Source of the DNA: CAZYBU01 sp964645775
Lineage (GTDB): Bacteria; Spirochaetota; UBA4802; UBA5550
Length of the DNA stretch: 61,417 bases
Assembly (NCBI GenBank): GCA_964645775.1
Contig: CAZYBU010000020.1
Span: forward strand, 1-61,417
Direction: 5' to 3'
Under the pieces are notes generated by a model. The model made no database searches. It worked only from the letters and a program-made list of their open reading frames with translations, and was not told the DNA's origin. The translations under genes and the position numbers were made by a program. This document shows positions 8,658 through 18,262 of this stretch, one piece after another; the first letter of the stretch is position 1, and every line of letters starts with the position of its first letter.

Positions 8658-9964
8658 TGGAATGGATATCCGCGGCAGTACTTTTCGTGTCATTTGTTCT
8701 TCTCCTGATCCTCCGTGTGCCCATCTCCTTCGCTATCGGGTTCTCTTCTTTCGCTACCCTGCTGCTTCACAAGTCCTTTGAGATTAGTTCAACGACCATG
8801 GCCCAGAGGATCGCCACGGGCCTCGACAGCTTCGCCCTCCTGGCCATTCCATTCTTCATCCTCTCCGGACAACTCATGAACCACGGGGGGATCGCCCGGA
8901 GGCTCATCGATTTTGCCAAAGTCTTCGTGGGGCGTCTGCCGGGAGGCCTGGCTTTCGTGAATATCCTCTCATCCATGTTTTTCGGTTCCATAAGCGGTTC
9001 GGCGGTCGCCGCCACGGCCGCCATAGGCGGTTTCATGGCCCCACGCATGAAGAAAGAAGGGTACGACATACGCTACGCCGCATCAGTAAATATCACGTCA
9101 TCGACCACCGGCCTGATAATACCGCCGAGCAACATCCTCATCGTCTACTCCCTGGCCAGCGGTGGCGTATCCATCGCGGCTCTCTTTATTGCAGGATACC
9201 TCCCCGGCATCCTCATAGGCCTGGCCCTGATGACAGTGGCAGGTTTTATCGCGGCCCGCAAGGGGTATCCCCGGGGAGAGGTTATGGGATTAAAACAATC
9301 GGTTATACTTTTCCTGGACGCCCTCCCCAGCCTTTTCCTTATCGTCATCGTGATCGGGGGCATACTGGCAGGTATCTTCACGGCCACCGAGGCCTCGGGC
9401 GTGGCTGTCCTCTACTCGTTCATACTCTCCGTGCTCATTTACAGGGAGATCCCCCTTCGCAAGCTTCCGGAGATTATACGTGAAACTTCGGTAACCACAT
9501 CCATTGTACTTTTCCTTGTAGGCACGTCCATGGCCATGTCGTGGATACTCTCCTTTGAGAATATCCCTCAGGATATCAGCTCCCTTTTTCTGGCCCTGTC
9601 GGAAAACAGGTACATGGTCCTGATCATGATCAATATCATCCTGCTTCTGGTCGGTTCCTTTATGGATATCACGCCCGCTGTTCTCATCTTCACACCCATT
9701 TTTCTGCCGGTTATGGCTCAGATGGGTATCCACCCGGTCCATTTCGGTATCCTCATGATAGCGAACCTTACCATAGGTCTCTGCACTCCTCCCGTTGGAA
9801 GCGTTCTCTTTGTGGGATGTTCCGTGGCCGAGGTGGATATTCTCTCTATAGTCAAACCGATCCTGCCATTTTACCTCTCCATGATAGCGGTACTCCTTTT
9901 CATCACCTTTATACCGGAAATTTCTCTTATACTCCCGCAGTTACTTGGCCTTATTAAGCAGTAA
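8657..9964 (+). CDS. dctM: TRAP transporter large permease, DctM family
   Basis: A 435-residue, multi-spanning sodium-coupled permease. Typical DctM blocks are present: LLAIPFFILSGQLMNHGGIARRL split over helices 2-3, SMFFGSISGSAVAATAAIGG, and the C-terminal GLCTPPVGSVLFVGCSVA. The ATG at 8657 shares its A with the dctQ stop codon; the frame is open further upstream inside dctQ but that extension does not resemble DctM. Last gene of the uxaC-dctPQM operon; likely imports hexuronates (context inference). Confidence 0.95.
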   Translation: MEWISAAVLFVSFVLLLILRVPISFAIGFSSFATLLLHKSFEISSTTMAQRIATGLDSFALLAIPFFILSGQLMNHGGIARRLIDFAKVFVGRLPGGLAFVNILSSMFFGSISGSAVAATAAIGGFMAPRMKKEGYDIRYAASVNITSSTTGLIIPPSNILIVYSLASGGVSIAALFIAGYLPGILIGLALMTVAGFIAARKGYPRGEVMGLKQSVILFLDALPSLFLIVIVIGGILAGIFTATEASGVAVLYSFILSVLIYREIPLRKLPEIIRETSVTTSIVLFLVGTSMAMSWILSFENIPQDISSLFLALSENRYMVLIMINIILLLVGSFMDITPAVLIFTPIFLPVMAQMGIHPVHFGILMIANLTIGLCTPPVGSVLFVGCSVAEVDILSIVKPILPFYLSMIAVLLFITFIPEISLILPQLLGLIKQ

Positions 9965-9992
9965 CAGTTCACTCCACGACAGCGCCGTGTCA

Positions 9993-10022
9993 TCCTGAGC
10001 CCGCATGAAAAGGATCTCAGGA
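9993..10022. repeat. Inverted repeat downstream of the TRAP operon
   Basis: TCCTGAG and CTCAGGA form a perfect 7-bp stem around a 16-nt loop, and a third TCCTGAG follows at about 10038. There is no T-run, so it is not a classic terminator. The CATCCTGAG...GGATCTC layout recalls short intergenic palindromes scattered in many bacteria; it may protect the mRNA end. Confidence 0.4.
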
Positions 10023-10110
10023 GAGCAAATAATCGGTCCTGAGACATAAATGGATTTACAGGAGTTTCAATATGATGTAGGCTGGGCAATGTTCCGAACG
10101 GTAGAAACCT

Positions 10111-12702
10111 ATGACGAAACGAAAACATGTCATATTCATAGCACTCTTACTCCTCCTTACGATTTTAATTTCCGCATGCAAGTCTGACATACTCTTCCGT
10201 GAAAAAGAGAACTACATCCACCTTACAAGATGGGAATACGCGGTTTCCAAGGATGAACTACCCATTCTCCAAATTGAAGAACTCGATTTCAGGCCGCTGC
10301 GAAACCCCAGAAAACTTTCCCGTCTTCTGCCCCGGGGGGAAGGATTTGTGTACCTGCGCCACCGTTTCAATTCTTCCCAGATCCCCTCTGATGAAAAACT
10401 GGGACTGTTTCTCGGTCGGATAATATGGTCTGACAAAACTTACCTGAACCGGTCCCTCATCGGTGAGACCGGGAGTTTTCCCCCGGAACCCCGGAACCTC
10501 TGGAACATTACCCGGCTCTACAGCGTTCCGACCATGCTGCTTCACGATAAGCGGGATAACGATCTAATTGTCGCCATCTATACCCGGGCCGAGGGAGCAT
10601 TTACCGACCAGCCGCTCATCGGCCCATGGGAAGATATGATTAAGAGAAAGAAGGTAAGCACCTTCCTGAACATCGATATAAACATAATCATCTTCGCCCT
10701 TCTTCTCTTTATAGCCTCTTATCATCTCATGATCTACTTCCAGAGAAGGGATGACCGATCGAACCTGTACTATTCTCTTCTTCTCATCAGTTTCGCCCTT
10801 TACACTATTAACATGTTCATTGGGGCCATACCCGGCATCCCATGGTTGCCCTACCTGATTTTCCAGAAGGTTATCGTCTCCATGGAGTTTATTGCCGTCT
10901 TCTTCGGGGCCAAGTTCTTTCAGACATATTTCGGCCTGGACCAATCCTTTAAGAAGAACGCCTTTTATTATTTTCTGGTACTCATCCCTCTGGTGGCCAT
11001 TAATATCTCATGGGACTACCATGTATTCATGCAACTCAGGAGCATCGTGCTTCTCTTTGTCCTGTTTTTCATATTTTTATATTTATTCTGGACCGTACGG
11101 GCCGTTATCCAGAAAGTACCCAACTCCCTCCCCCTCATGAATGGTTCCATAATTCTCTTCATTACCGTGATCCATGATGTGCTTGTAGTGATTCTGGACA
11201 TGAACAGCGCTGTCTATATTACGGGATGGGGTTTCGCCTTCCTCCTCTTTTCGATCACCTACACCCTTGCCGGACGATTCGTAAGCATGCATAACGAAGT
11301 GGAGGAGCTGAACATAAACCTGGAGAAGAAGGTCATTCAACGCACCGATGAATTAAACCGAAGTCTGGAAGATGTCCAGAATCTGAAGGAGCAACAGGAC
11401 GGTGACTACTACCTTACGACCCTTCTTGTCAATCCCCTGATCATGAAGATCGTGGAGAGCGAAATCATCAACGTAGACTTCATTGTCCAGCAGAAGAAGC
11501 GTTTCGTTTTCCGTGAACGGGAGAAGGAGATAGGAGGGGACATTTGCTCGGCCCATACTATTTATCTGAACAACAAGAAATTTATTGCCTTTATCAACGC
11601 CGACGCCATGGGTAAATCTATGCAGGGGGCCGGGGGCGTACTTGTTCTGGGCTCCGTCTACCAGAACATCATCGAGCGAACCCACACGGAAGAGAGGGAG
11701 AAGAAGCTCTATCCGGAACAGTGGCTTAAAAACTGTGTCAGGGAACTCCATAAGATATTTGAAAGTTTCGACGGATCCATGCTCATCTCCATGATTGTGG
11801 GTCTTGTAGACGAGGCTACCGGTTTCTTCTATTATATTAACGCCGAACATCCCTTTATGATTATGTACCGGGATGATCATTCCCGCTTCGTCGACAGGGA
11901 ACTGACCTTCCGTAAGATAGGTACCACGGGAATGAGCGGAAGCATACACGTTGAGACGTTACAGCTCATGGAGAATGACATCATTCTCATGGGTTCTGAC
12001 GGCAAGGATGATCTCCGCATGAAGGAGGCTGACGGAACGGAGTATATCAACGAGGATGAAAAGATAATTCTCCACCTCATGGACAAAACCATAAAAGAGA
12101 CTCCCGACATGAATAACCCGGACGGTCAGGAAATTCTCTCAAGGCTGGTTCGCCATATTGAGGAGAGCGGTGAAGTGATGGATGATCTCTCCCTGCTCAT
12201 GATACGGTACGGGCCGGTCACAGACGTAGAACGTGAAAGCGCCGATGAATCGGTCATAAACAGCGTCTACCAGGCAAGTCGCCTACTCCGAGAAGGCCGT
12301 CCACAAAAAGCCAGAGAGACCCTTGAAAAAGCCCTTAAAAAAGCTCCCCGTCACAGGGAGGCGCTCAGGCTTATGGTCAAGATTGATGTCAGCGAAAAAG
12401 AATTTGAAAGAGGACTGGAATATCTGAATACATATATACAGGAGAACCCGGGGGACTCGGAGTTCCTGTACCTGGCTTCCTACTGTAACCGTAAGATCGA
12501 CCGGTATACCGAAGCGACCGAGCTGGGTGAACGTGTCCGCATCCGGGAACCGAAGCATGTGAAAAACCTGATAAATCTTTCTCATTCATACTATCTGGCA
12601 GGGAACAGAGAAAGATCGCAGCATATACTGGATGAAGCACTGAAACTGGAACCGGACAATTCCATAGTCCTGAGACTCAAAGAAAAGATAACAAACGCAT
12701 GA
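10111..12702 (+). CDS. 7TM receptor with SpoIIE/PP2C phosphatase and C-terminal TPRs
   Basis: An 863-residue sensor. A lipobox-like ISAC (Cys23) ends the signal. An extracellular beta-rich domain (to about 180) is followed by about seven transmembrane helices (about 185-400), giving a 7TMR-DISM layout. A coiled-coil linker (about 405-435) leads to a SpoIIE-type PP2C domain (about 450-700) with GGDICS, NADAMGKS and the terminal MDDLSLLM metal motif. The last 150 residues hold TPR-like repeats (AGNRERSQHILDEALKLEPDN). It probably dephosphorylates a regulator, such as an anti-anti-sigma factor, in response to an external ligand; no partner is adjacent. The ATG has only a weak ribosome site. Such 7TM-SpoIIE proteins are common in Leptospira relatives. 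Confidence 0.85.
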   Translation: MTKRKHVIFIALLLLLTILISACKSDILFREKENYIHLTRWEYAVSKDELPILQIEELDFRPLRNPRKLSRLLPRGEGFVYLRHRFNSSQIPSDEKLGLFLGRIIWSDKTYLNRSLIGETGSFPPEPRNLWNITRLYSVPTMLLHDKRDNDLIVAIYTRAEGAFTDQPLIGPWEDMIKRKKVSTFLNIDINIIIFALLLFIASYHLMIYFQRRDDRSNLYYSLLLISFALYTINMFIGAIPGIPWLPYLIFQKVIVSMEFIAVFFGAKFFQTYFGLDQSFKKNAFYYFLVLIPLVAINISWDYHVFMQLRSIVLLFVLFFIFLYLFWTVRAVIQKVPNSLPLMNGSIILFITVIHDVLVVILDMNSAVYITGWGFAFLLFSITYTLAGRFVSMHNEVEELNINLEKKVIQRTDELNRSLEDVQNLKEQQDGDYYLTTLLVNPLIMKIVESEIINVDFIVQQKKRFVFREREKEIGGDICSAHTIYLNNKKFIAFINADAMGKSMQGAGGVLVLGSVYQNIIERTHTEEREKKLYPEQWLKNCVRELHKIFESFDGSMLISMIVGLVDEATGFFYYINAEHPFMIMYRDDHSRFVDRELTFRKIGTTGMSGSIHVETLQLMENDIILMGSDGKDDLRMKEADGTEYINEDEKIILHLMDKTIKETPDMNNPDGQEILSRLVRHIEESGEVMDDLSLLMIRYGPVTDVERESADESVINSVYQASRLLREGRPQKARETLEKALKKAPRHREALRLMVKIDVSEKEFERGLEYLNTYIQENPGDSEFLYLASYCNRKIDRYTEATELGERVRIREPKHVKNLINLSHSYYLAGNRERSQHILDEALKLEPDNSIVLRLKEKITNA

Positions 12703-12767
12703 ATACCAATCAGGATGCCAACAGACAAAGAAAGGTGTCCTGTTATAAATACACGGGAGGCTAGAAT

Positions 12768-14666
12768 ATGGGTAACTATCAGACAATCTATGATGAATCG
12801 ATCCGGGACCCGGAGGGATTCTGGAAAAAGGCGGCAGAGGACATTCACTGGTTCAAGTCCTATGACAGGGTGCTGGAGGACGCGAAAAAACCTTTCTACA
12901 GCTGGTTCGCCGGCGGTGAAATAAATACCTGCTATAACGCTCTGGACCTCCATGTGGAACAGGGTCGCGGAGACCAGAAGGCGCTGATCTATGACAGTCC
13001 TGTAACGGACACTATTGAATCCTTCACGTACAGGGAATTGCTGGACCGGGTCTTCCATTTCGCCGGAGTCCTGGCCGCCCAGGGAGTGACGAAAGGCGAC
13101 AGGGTAATTATCTACATGCCTATGATTCCCCAGGCAGTCATAGCGATGCTGGCCTGCGCCAGGATCGGGGCCATCCATTCCGTGGTCTTTGGAGGTTTCG
13201 CTTCCAACGAGCTGGCCATCCGTATAGATGACGCCAGACCGAAATGTATCGTCTCCGCGTCCTGCGGCATCGAGGGAAAGAAGGTACTCGAGTACAAGCC
13301 CCTCCTGGACAAAGCCATCGACCTGGCAGAACATAAACCTGAGAAATGCGTCATCTTCCAGAGGCCGCAGGTGACAGCCACCCTCATGAAAGGACGCGAT
13401 CTTGACTGGATGGTGGAGATGGAAAAAGCGAAACCGGCAGATTGTGTTCCTCTCCTGGCAACGGACCCCCTTTATATTCTTTACACCTCGGGAACCACGG
13501 GTAAGCCGAAGGGCGTCGTACGGGATAATGGGGGCCATGCCGTGGCCCTCAAGTGGAGCATGAAGAACGTCTATGACGCGCAGCCGGGTGACGTCTACTG
13601 GGCCGCTTCAGACGTGGGCTGGGTTGTGGGCCATTCTTACATCGTGTACGGACCTCTGCTTACAGGCTGCACAACCATCCTCTACGAGGGAAAACCGGTC
13701 GGCACGCCGGACCCGGGAGCCTTCTGGCGGGTCATCTCCCAGCACGATGTAAAAATACTCTTCACTGCGCCGACCGCCTTCCGGGCCATAAAAAAGGAGG
13801 ATCCTGATGGCGGGTACCTGAAGAAGCATGACATTTCCCATTTCAGGTACCTCTTTTTGGCCGGCGAACGACTCGACCCGGACACCTACCAGTGGGCCGC
13901 GGATCTGCTTCAGCGACCTGTTATCGATCACTGGTGGCAGACCGAGAGCGGCTGGCCCATCGCGGCCAATTGTCTCGGCATCGAGAAGTTCCCGGTCAAG
14001 CCCGGCTCCCCCACAAAAGCTGTTCCCGGTTACGATGTCCGTGTCCTCGACCCGGAAGGAAACGAGCTTTCACGGGGCAAGGAAGGCCTGGTCGTCATAA
14101 AACAGCCCCTTCCCCCCGGGACTCTCACAACCCTCTGGGAGAACGATGACCGTTACGTCGAGTCGTACCTGAGCATGTATCCAGGATATTACTTCACAGG
14201 GGACGGCGGGTACATCGACGAGGAAGGCTACATCTACATCATGGGCCGCGTTGACGATGTCATAAATGTTGCCGGGCACAGGCTCTCTACCGGTTCAATG
14301 GAAGAGGTGGTGGCCCAGCATCCAGACGTTGCCGAGTGCGCAGTCATCGGCGTTGCCGACGACTTCAAGGGACAGATACCGGTCGGGTTTCTCGTTCTCA
14401 AACAGGGAACCACGAAAAGTGAAGCGGATGTAATTTCCGACGTCATATCGATGGTGCGGGATCAAATCGGTGCCGTAGCATCGTTTAAAAAGGCGGTGGT
14501 GGTCCCCAGGCTTCCCAAGACACGATCCGGCAAGATACTCAGGGGGACAATGAGAAAAATCGCTGATCGGCAGGAGTTTAACGTTCCTTCGACCATCGAT
14601 GATCCGGCCATCCTCCAGGAGATCGAGGAGATGATGGCCACCATCGGTTACGGCAAGGACTCCTGA
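12768..14666 (+). CDS. prpE: Propionyl-CoA / acetyl-CoA synthetase (AMP-forming)
   Basis: A 632-residue acyl-adenylate ligase that makes propionyl-CoA (or acetyl-CoA) from the acid, ATP and CoA. Present are the P-loop YTSGTTGKPKG, the acetyl-CoA synthetase block DHWWQTESGWPI, the hinge region YIMGRVDDVINVAGHRLSTG and the catalytic-lysine motif PKTRSGKILRG. GTPDPGAFW favours PrpE over Acs, but substrate choice needs assay. The start is fixed by GGGAGG 7 nt upstream. It appears monocistronic, converging with a small membrane protein gene. Confidence 0.9.
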   Translation: MGNYQTIYDESIRDPEGFWKKAAEDIHWFKSYDRVLEDAKKPFYSWFAGGEINTCYNALDLHVEQGRGDQKALIYDSPVTDTIESFTYRELLDRVFHFAGVLAAQGVTKGDRVIIYMPMIPQAVIAMLACARIGAIHSVVFGGFASNELAIRIDDARPKCIVSASCGIEGKKVLEYKPLLDKAIDLAEHKPEKCVIFQRPQVTATLMKGRDLDWMVEMEKAKPADCVPLLATDPLYILYTSGTTGKPKGVVRDNGGHAVALKWSMKNVYDAQPGDVYWAASDVGWVVGHSYIVYGPLLTGCTTILYEGKPVGTPDPGAFWRVISQHDVKILFTAPTAFRAIKKEDPDGGYLKKHDISHFRYLFLAGERLDPDTYQWAADLLQRPVIDHWWQTESGWPIAANCLGIEKFPVKPGSPTKAVPGYDVRVLDPEGNELSRGKEGLVVIKQPLPPGTLTTLWENDDRYVESYLSMYPGYYFTGDGGYIDEEGYIYIMGRVDDVINVAGHRLSTGSMEEVVAQHPDVAECAVIGVADDFKGQIPVGFLVLKQGTTKSEADVISDVISMVRDQIGAVASFKKAVVVPRLPKTRSGKILRGTMRKIADRQEFNVPSTIDDPAILQEIEEMMATIGYGKDS

Positions 14667-14673
14667 GCTAAGG

Positions 14674-15051
14674 TTATGCCAGGGAACCCTGACGGGCGTC
14701 TCGCTTCAGGGCCATGAAGGTCCAGAGAGCCCCCAGGGCGTCAACTACGACGAAGCCGACGACCAGGGGCTCAGCCCAGCCGATCAATACGAATATGATC
14801 ACGATAAAAAGGGCCGATCCCCGGGTAAAGACGGTAATCCGGTAGAAGGGCCAGCATGCAGGATGGCGGGCCGTGACCACGTAATAGATGCCGAGAAAGA
14901 GGAGGACCATCCCGAAAAGGCGTACCGGGATAAAGCTCGACATGGTGATATCGAGGACAGAGAGTGATAATGCGGGAAAGAACATGAGTCCGATCCCACA
15001 GGCGAAGACCCAGAAGGAGAATACAAACATCGATCTTCCTGCGCGCGTCAT
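14674..15051 (-). CDS. Small integral membrane protein of unknown function
   Basis: A 125-residue protein with four predicted transmembrane helices (about 5-28, 37-60, 70-90, 95-115) and short polar ends. A perfect AGGAGG stands 7 nt before the ATG, so it is clearly expressed. No domain is recognised with confidence; several small four-helix DUF families look like this. It is convergent with prpE (7 nt between stops) and divergent from the flavoprotein gene. Confidence 0.7.
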   Translation of the reverse strand: MTRAGRSMFVFSFWVFACGIGLMFFPALSLSVLDITMSSFIPVRLFGMVLLFLGIYYVVTARHPACWPFYRITVFTRGSALFIVIIFVLIGWAEPLVVGFVVVDALGALWTFMALKRDARQGSLA

Positions 15052-15164
15052 GGCAAACCTCCTGAAGGGGTGATGCAGCAGGATACCTTTTCGCGGGCGT
15101 GAAGGTCACCTACTATTTTCTTACGCCTGCTATCATAATGAACGGCAAAATGGAGAGCGCGACT

Positions 15165-16424
15165 ATGGAAAATGAGAATAAGGCAGAATATGACGTGGCG
15201 GTCGTGGGGGCCGGCCCGGGAGGCGTGACAACCGCCTTCTACTCCAAGCAAGCGGGCCACTCGGTTCTTCTTCTGGATAAGGAAGAATTCCCCAGGAGAA
15301 AGATCTGCGGGGACGCCATAACCCTCCGGGCACGGAGACACCTTTCCCGCATGGGTGCTCTCCAGACCCTGGAGGAGGCGGGGCTCTGCAACCCGGCCGC
15401 TATGGGCGGCCTGGTAAGCCCGGGAGGTATCGCCTACTATGGTGACTCCGCATCCCAGGTGGGAGAACCCCTGGTCATGGCCATACGCAGAAAGGACATG
15501 GATCACCACGCCGTCCAGGCGGCGGTAAAGGCCGGAGTGAAATTCCGTCCCGGTTTCCACGTCAGGGAAGCCAAACTGGACCGGGACAATGGAGTCTGGA
15601 CCGTGACGGCCCGGGACGGAAGACATGTAACGGCAAAGATCCTTGTGGCGGCAGACGGCGCTTCTTCCCACCTGGCCCGCTCACTGGGTCTTCTGCATGA
15701 TCCGCCGGAGGCCCTCTGCTCCAGCGTTTACATAAAGAGAGACACTCACAACTTCGAGCACGACGGTATCGTATTCTACCCGGAATATCTTCTTCCCGGC
15801 TACGCCGCCCTTTTCAGGGAGTCGGGTGGAGACCTGGTTTTCTGCTGTTACATCATCCCCGGCGGAAAAGCCAAGACCACGGATTTAAAGGAACTCCATC
15901 ATCGCATCCTCACGGAGTATGAACCCGTGGCCGGGGCCCTGGGTCCCGGCGCCGAGATCGAAGAGATGAAGTCAGCTCCCCTTCGCCTGGGAGGCATTGA
16001 CAAAAGTTTTGATGATCACCTGCTGGTTGTGGGGGACGCGGCCGGACAGATCGACCCCCTTACAGGGGAAGGTATCCAATACGCCATGGACGCGGGAGAG
16101 ATCGCGGCCCGGACAATCCAGGAGGCCCTTGAAACCTCTGACTTCTCCCGGGAAGTTATGCGGAAATACCACCTGGGTTGGATGTCTCTTTTCGGCATGG
16201 ACTTCCGCTGGTCCGCCCGCATGGCCTCTTTCAGCGGGAAAAATCCCCTCTTTCTCGACGCCTTTGCCTCCATCAGCAAAAAGAAGGGGGACGCTTTCAT
16301 GACAGAATGGGGAAAGATCATGACCGGGGAAAAACCTAAACGGCACTTCTTTCTGCCCTCTCTCTCCTTTCCTCTGGCAGTGGAAGCCACGCGCCTCTGG
16401 GTGAACAAGGATAAGAATCAATAA
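15165..16424 (+). CDS. FAD-dependent oxidoreductase, geranylgeranyl reductase family
   Basis: A 419-residue flavoprotein. The N-terminal dinucleotide fold VAVVGAGPGG, the family motif FPRRKICGDAI and the second FAD motif VVGDAAGQIDPLTGEGIQYAM are those of the geranylgeranyl reductase / GG-red subfamily, which reduces isoprenoid chains of menaquinone or lipids. GGAGAG at 15152-15157 lies 7 nt before the ATG at 15165 and selects it over earlier ATG/GTG codons. Probably membrane-associated and acting on a polyprenyl or quinone substrate; the exact target is not visible. Confidence 0.88.
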   Translation: MENENKAEYDVAVVGAGPGGVTTAFYSKQAGHSVLLLDKEEFPRRKICGDAITLRARRHLSRMGALQTLEEAGLCNPAAMGGLVSPGGIAYYGDSASQVGEPLVMAIRRKDMDHHAVQAAVKAGVKFRPGFHVREAKLDRDNGVWTVTARDGRHVTAKILVAADGASSHLARSLGLLHDPPEALCSSVYIKRDTHNFEHDGIVFYPEYLLPGYAALFRESGGDLVFCCYIIPGGKAKTTDLKELHHRILTEYEPVAGALGPGAEIEEMKSAPLRLGGIDKSFDDHLLVVGDAAGQIDPLTGEGIQYAMDAGEIAARTIQEALETSDFSREVMRKYHLGWMSLFGMDFRWSARMASFSGKNPLFLDAFASISKKKGDAFMTEWGKIMTGEKPKRHFFLPSLSFPLAVEATRLWVNKDKNQ

Positions 16425-16470
16425 CAGGAAAAAGACTCGAAAAATATTCAGGCTGACTTTCTTATGACAA

Positions 16471-16476
16471 TATAAT
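16471..16476 (+). promoter_or_regulatory. -10 box of the GPH symporter promoter
   Basis: A consensus TATAAT lies 31 nt before the TTG start. A poor -35 candidate (TTCAGG) is 18 nt upstream. The 82-nt gap between the two genes leaves room for a short leader. Confidence 0.4.
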
Positions 16477-16506
16477 AGAAGTATACTCTTCGATGGGAGA
16501 TCAGCC

Positions 16507-17925
16507 TTGAAAGAATCCCTTCAATCAGCGGAAAGTTCCGGACTTTCCCTGCCGGCCAAGCTTATCTACGCCTCGGGACAGATGGGGGCATCCCTCATGA
16601 ATATGATCACCGTGAGCTGGCTTTTATATTATTACACGGGCAGAAGCACACCCGGGGGAGACAGGATCATGCTGGTCAGTTATTCCGCCTTCGCCCTGGT
16701 AAACATCGCAACCCGCGTCATCGACGCCCTCTCCGCGCCCATGATCGGCTACGCCTCGGACCGGTTCAACACTCCCCTGGGCCGCAGAAAACCCTGGATC
16801 ATCTTCGGGGCCCCCCTGCTGGTGATTTCAGGAATTCTTCTCTTTTTCCCTCCATCGCCTTCGGGATCTTCCCTGAACGTGATCTGGCTTCTTGCCACCC
16901 TGACGGGTCTCTGGGTCTTCTACACGGCCGTTGTGGCTCCCTACATTTCCCTGCTTCCGGAAATCTCATCCTGTATCCGCGAACGGGTGGAGATATCTTC
17001 TTACATGGGGGTTTTCGAGGTACTGGGCACCCTCTCCGCCACCATCGCCGTCGGTCTTTTTATCAGATTCTTTCCCCATGGTATCGATTTTCCCTTCATC
17101 CCCATTGATGACGGATACCGGGTCGCTATCCTCGTGTTCGGTTGCATGGCCCTTCTCCTCTTCTGGCTTTCCGTGACCTTCGTGAAGGAGTCTCCCCGGT
17201 CGGCCGCAAAGGAAGTTCCTTTCACCTTCCGGGAATCGGTCCTTTACTGTTTCCAAAATCGCCCCTTTGTTATTTTCATTCTGACGCTGATGATGTTCAT
17301 GATTTCCCTGAATATCCTTATCATCATGATTCCCTTCATGGTGACCCTGATCATGGGATTCGAGGCCCACGTGGGGGGATACATCCAGGGTGCACTTGTC
17401 ATTGCCTCCCTGGTCATGTTTCTGCCGGTCTACCGGCTCTCCACACGTTACGGAAAGAAGAAGGTTTTTGGGACCAGTTTCCTCCTCTTCGCGGTGGCCC
17501 TGCCGGTCATATCGATCATGGACACCTGGCCATTTATCGGATGGCTGGCGGATGCCCTGATCCAGTCCCTTGGAAAGGAACCGCTGAACGTAGGGATGAT
17601 ACGCATGATTCACGCCACAGTCCCCATGGTGATGTTTATCTTTCCCCTGGCCTCCTTCTTTGTTCTGATCCGTCCCATCTTCGCGGACCTCATTGACCTT
17701 GACGAGAAGAGGACCGGGTACCGGAGGGAGGCCATGTACGACGGGCTCATGGGCCTGGGAATAAAGGTGGCGGCCGGAGGTGCCGCCGTTCTCGGCCCTC
17801 TGAGCCTGAAATTCTTCGGCGGCACGGTCGAGGACCCGGGAGGCATTCGCGCGGTTTTTATATTCTGTACCTTCATGCTGGTCGGGGCATTTTTCTACTT
17901 TAAAAGGTATCCGGTGGAGACGTGA
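16507..17925 (+). CDS. GPH-family sugar:cation symporter
   Basis: A 472-residue, roughly 12-helix transporter of the glycoside-pentoside-hexuronide family (major facilitator superfamily). Family marks are LPAKLIYASGQMGASLMN at the start and the loop APMIGYASDRFNTPLGRRKPWI; a central LSVTFVKESPRS segment precedes the second half. GPH members import sugars or uronides with H+ or Na+; with the uxaC operon nearby, a hexuronide substrate is a plausible but unproven guess. The start codon is TTG, supported by GGAGA 7 nt upstream; the next ATG would remove the first helix. Confidence 0.88.
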   Translation: MKESLQSAESSGLSLPAKLIYASGQMGASLMNMITVSWLLYYYTGRSTPGGDRIMLVSYSAFALVNIATRVIDALSAPMIGYASDRFNTPLGRRKPWIIFGAPLLVISGILLFFPPSPSGSSLNVIWLLATLTGLWVFYTAVVAPYISLLPEISSCIRERVEISSYMGVFEVLGTLSATIAVGLFIRFFPHGIDFPFIPIDDGYRVAILVFGCMALLLFWLSVTFVKESPRSAAKEVPFTFRESVLYCFQNRPFVIFILTLMMFMISLNILIIMIPFMVTLIMGFEAHVGGYIQGALVIASLVMFLPVYRLSTRYGKKKVFGTSFLLFAVALPVISIMDTWPFIGWLADALIQSLGKEPLNVGMIRMIHATVPMVMFIFPLASFFVLIRPIFADLIDLDEKRTGYRREAMYDGLMGLGIKVAAGGAAVLGPLSLKFFGGTVEDPGGIRAVFIFCTFMLVGAFFYFKRYPVET

Positions 17926-18262
17926 CCAACTGTTAATGTAGAATCAGCGATATGACTCTTCAGCCTCCTGACATAATCTACGCCCCCGGTGCGACTAACT
18001 CTCTGTTTCTTGCCATTTGCGCCAACCCGGCTCCCCTCGATACAATGTAATTGGAACAAGAGATGGCCTGATACGCGTATCGAACTGAACCCCGAGTGAC
18101 CGAAGGTTGCATCCAGGGGTGCAGTCTAAGTGCCGAAATAGATCATGCAACAGCAAAAATTACTGTACTTGTGACCGTCATGTTATAGGTATGCCTACTG
18201 TTCCATAGGCCGTGCCATGGGACGTTACATTTCCGACCGAAACAGAGGGGAGAAACACACCC
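17926..18262. other. Intergenic region with a palindromic element
   Basis: 337 nt without a credible gene. It holds copy A of the dispersed palindromic element (18033-18119) and, at 18246-18252, AGGGGAG, the ribosome site that places the isomerase start at 18263. No clear promoter was found. Confidence 0.6.
18033..18119 (+). repeat. Dispersed palindromic element, copy A
   Basis: An element of about 87 bp. Its left end is CCCCTCGATAC and its right end a degenerate GCATCCAGGGG. The 43-nt right core (18077-18119) matches the reverse complement of 23293-23335 at 38 of 43 positions, including an unbroken TGACCGAAGGTTG. It lies in opposite orientation to copy B, 5 kb away. Confidence 0.75.

Noticed and set aside
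10072..10080. ATG ATG TAG behind AGGAG, upstream of the 7TM-SpoIIE gene
   Set aside because: A two-codon frame is too short to support as a leader peptide, although the ribosome site is good.
12722..12749. Promoter for prpE (CAGACA, 16 nt, TATAAA)
   Set aside because: The predicted start would fall inside the Shine-Dalgarno sequence, so it cannot drive this start codon.
14680..14691. CAGGGAACCCTG palindrome at the prpE end
   Set aside because: It lies within the 3' coding end of the convergent membrane protein gene, has a 2-nt loop and no T-run.
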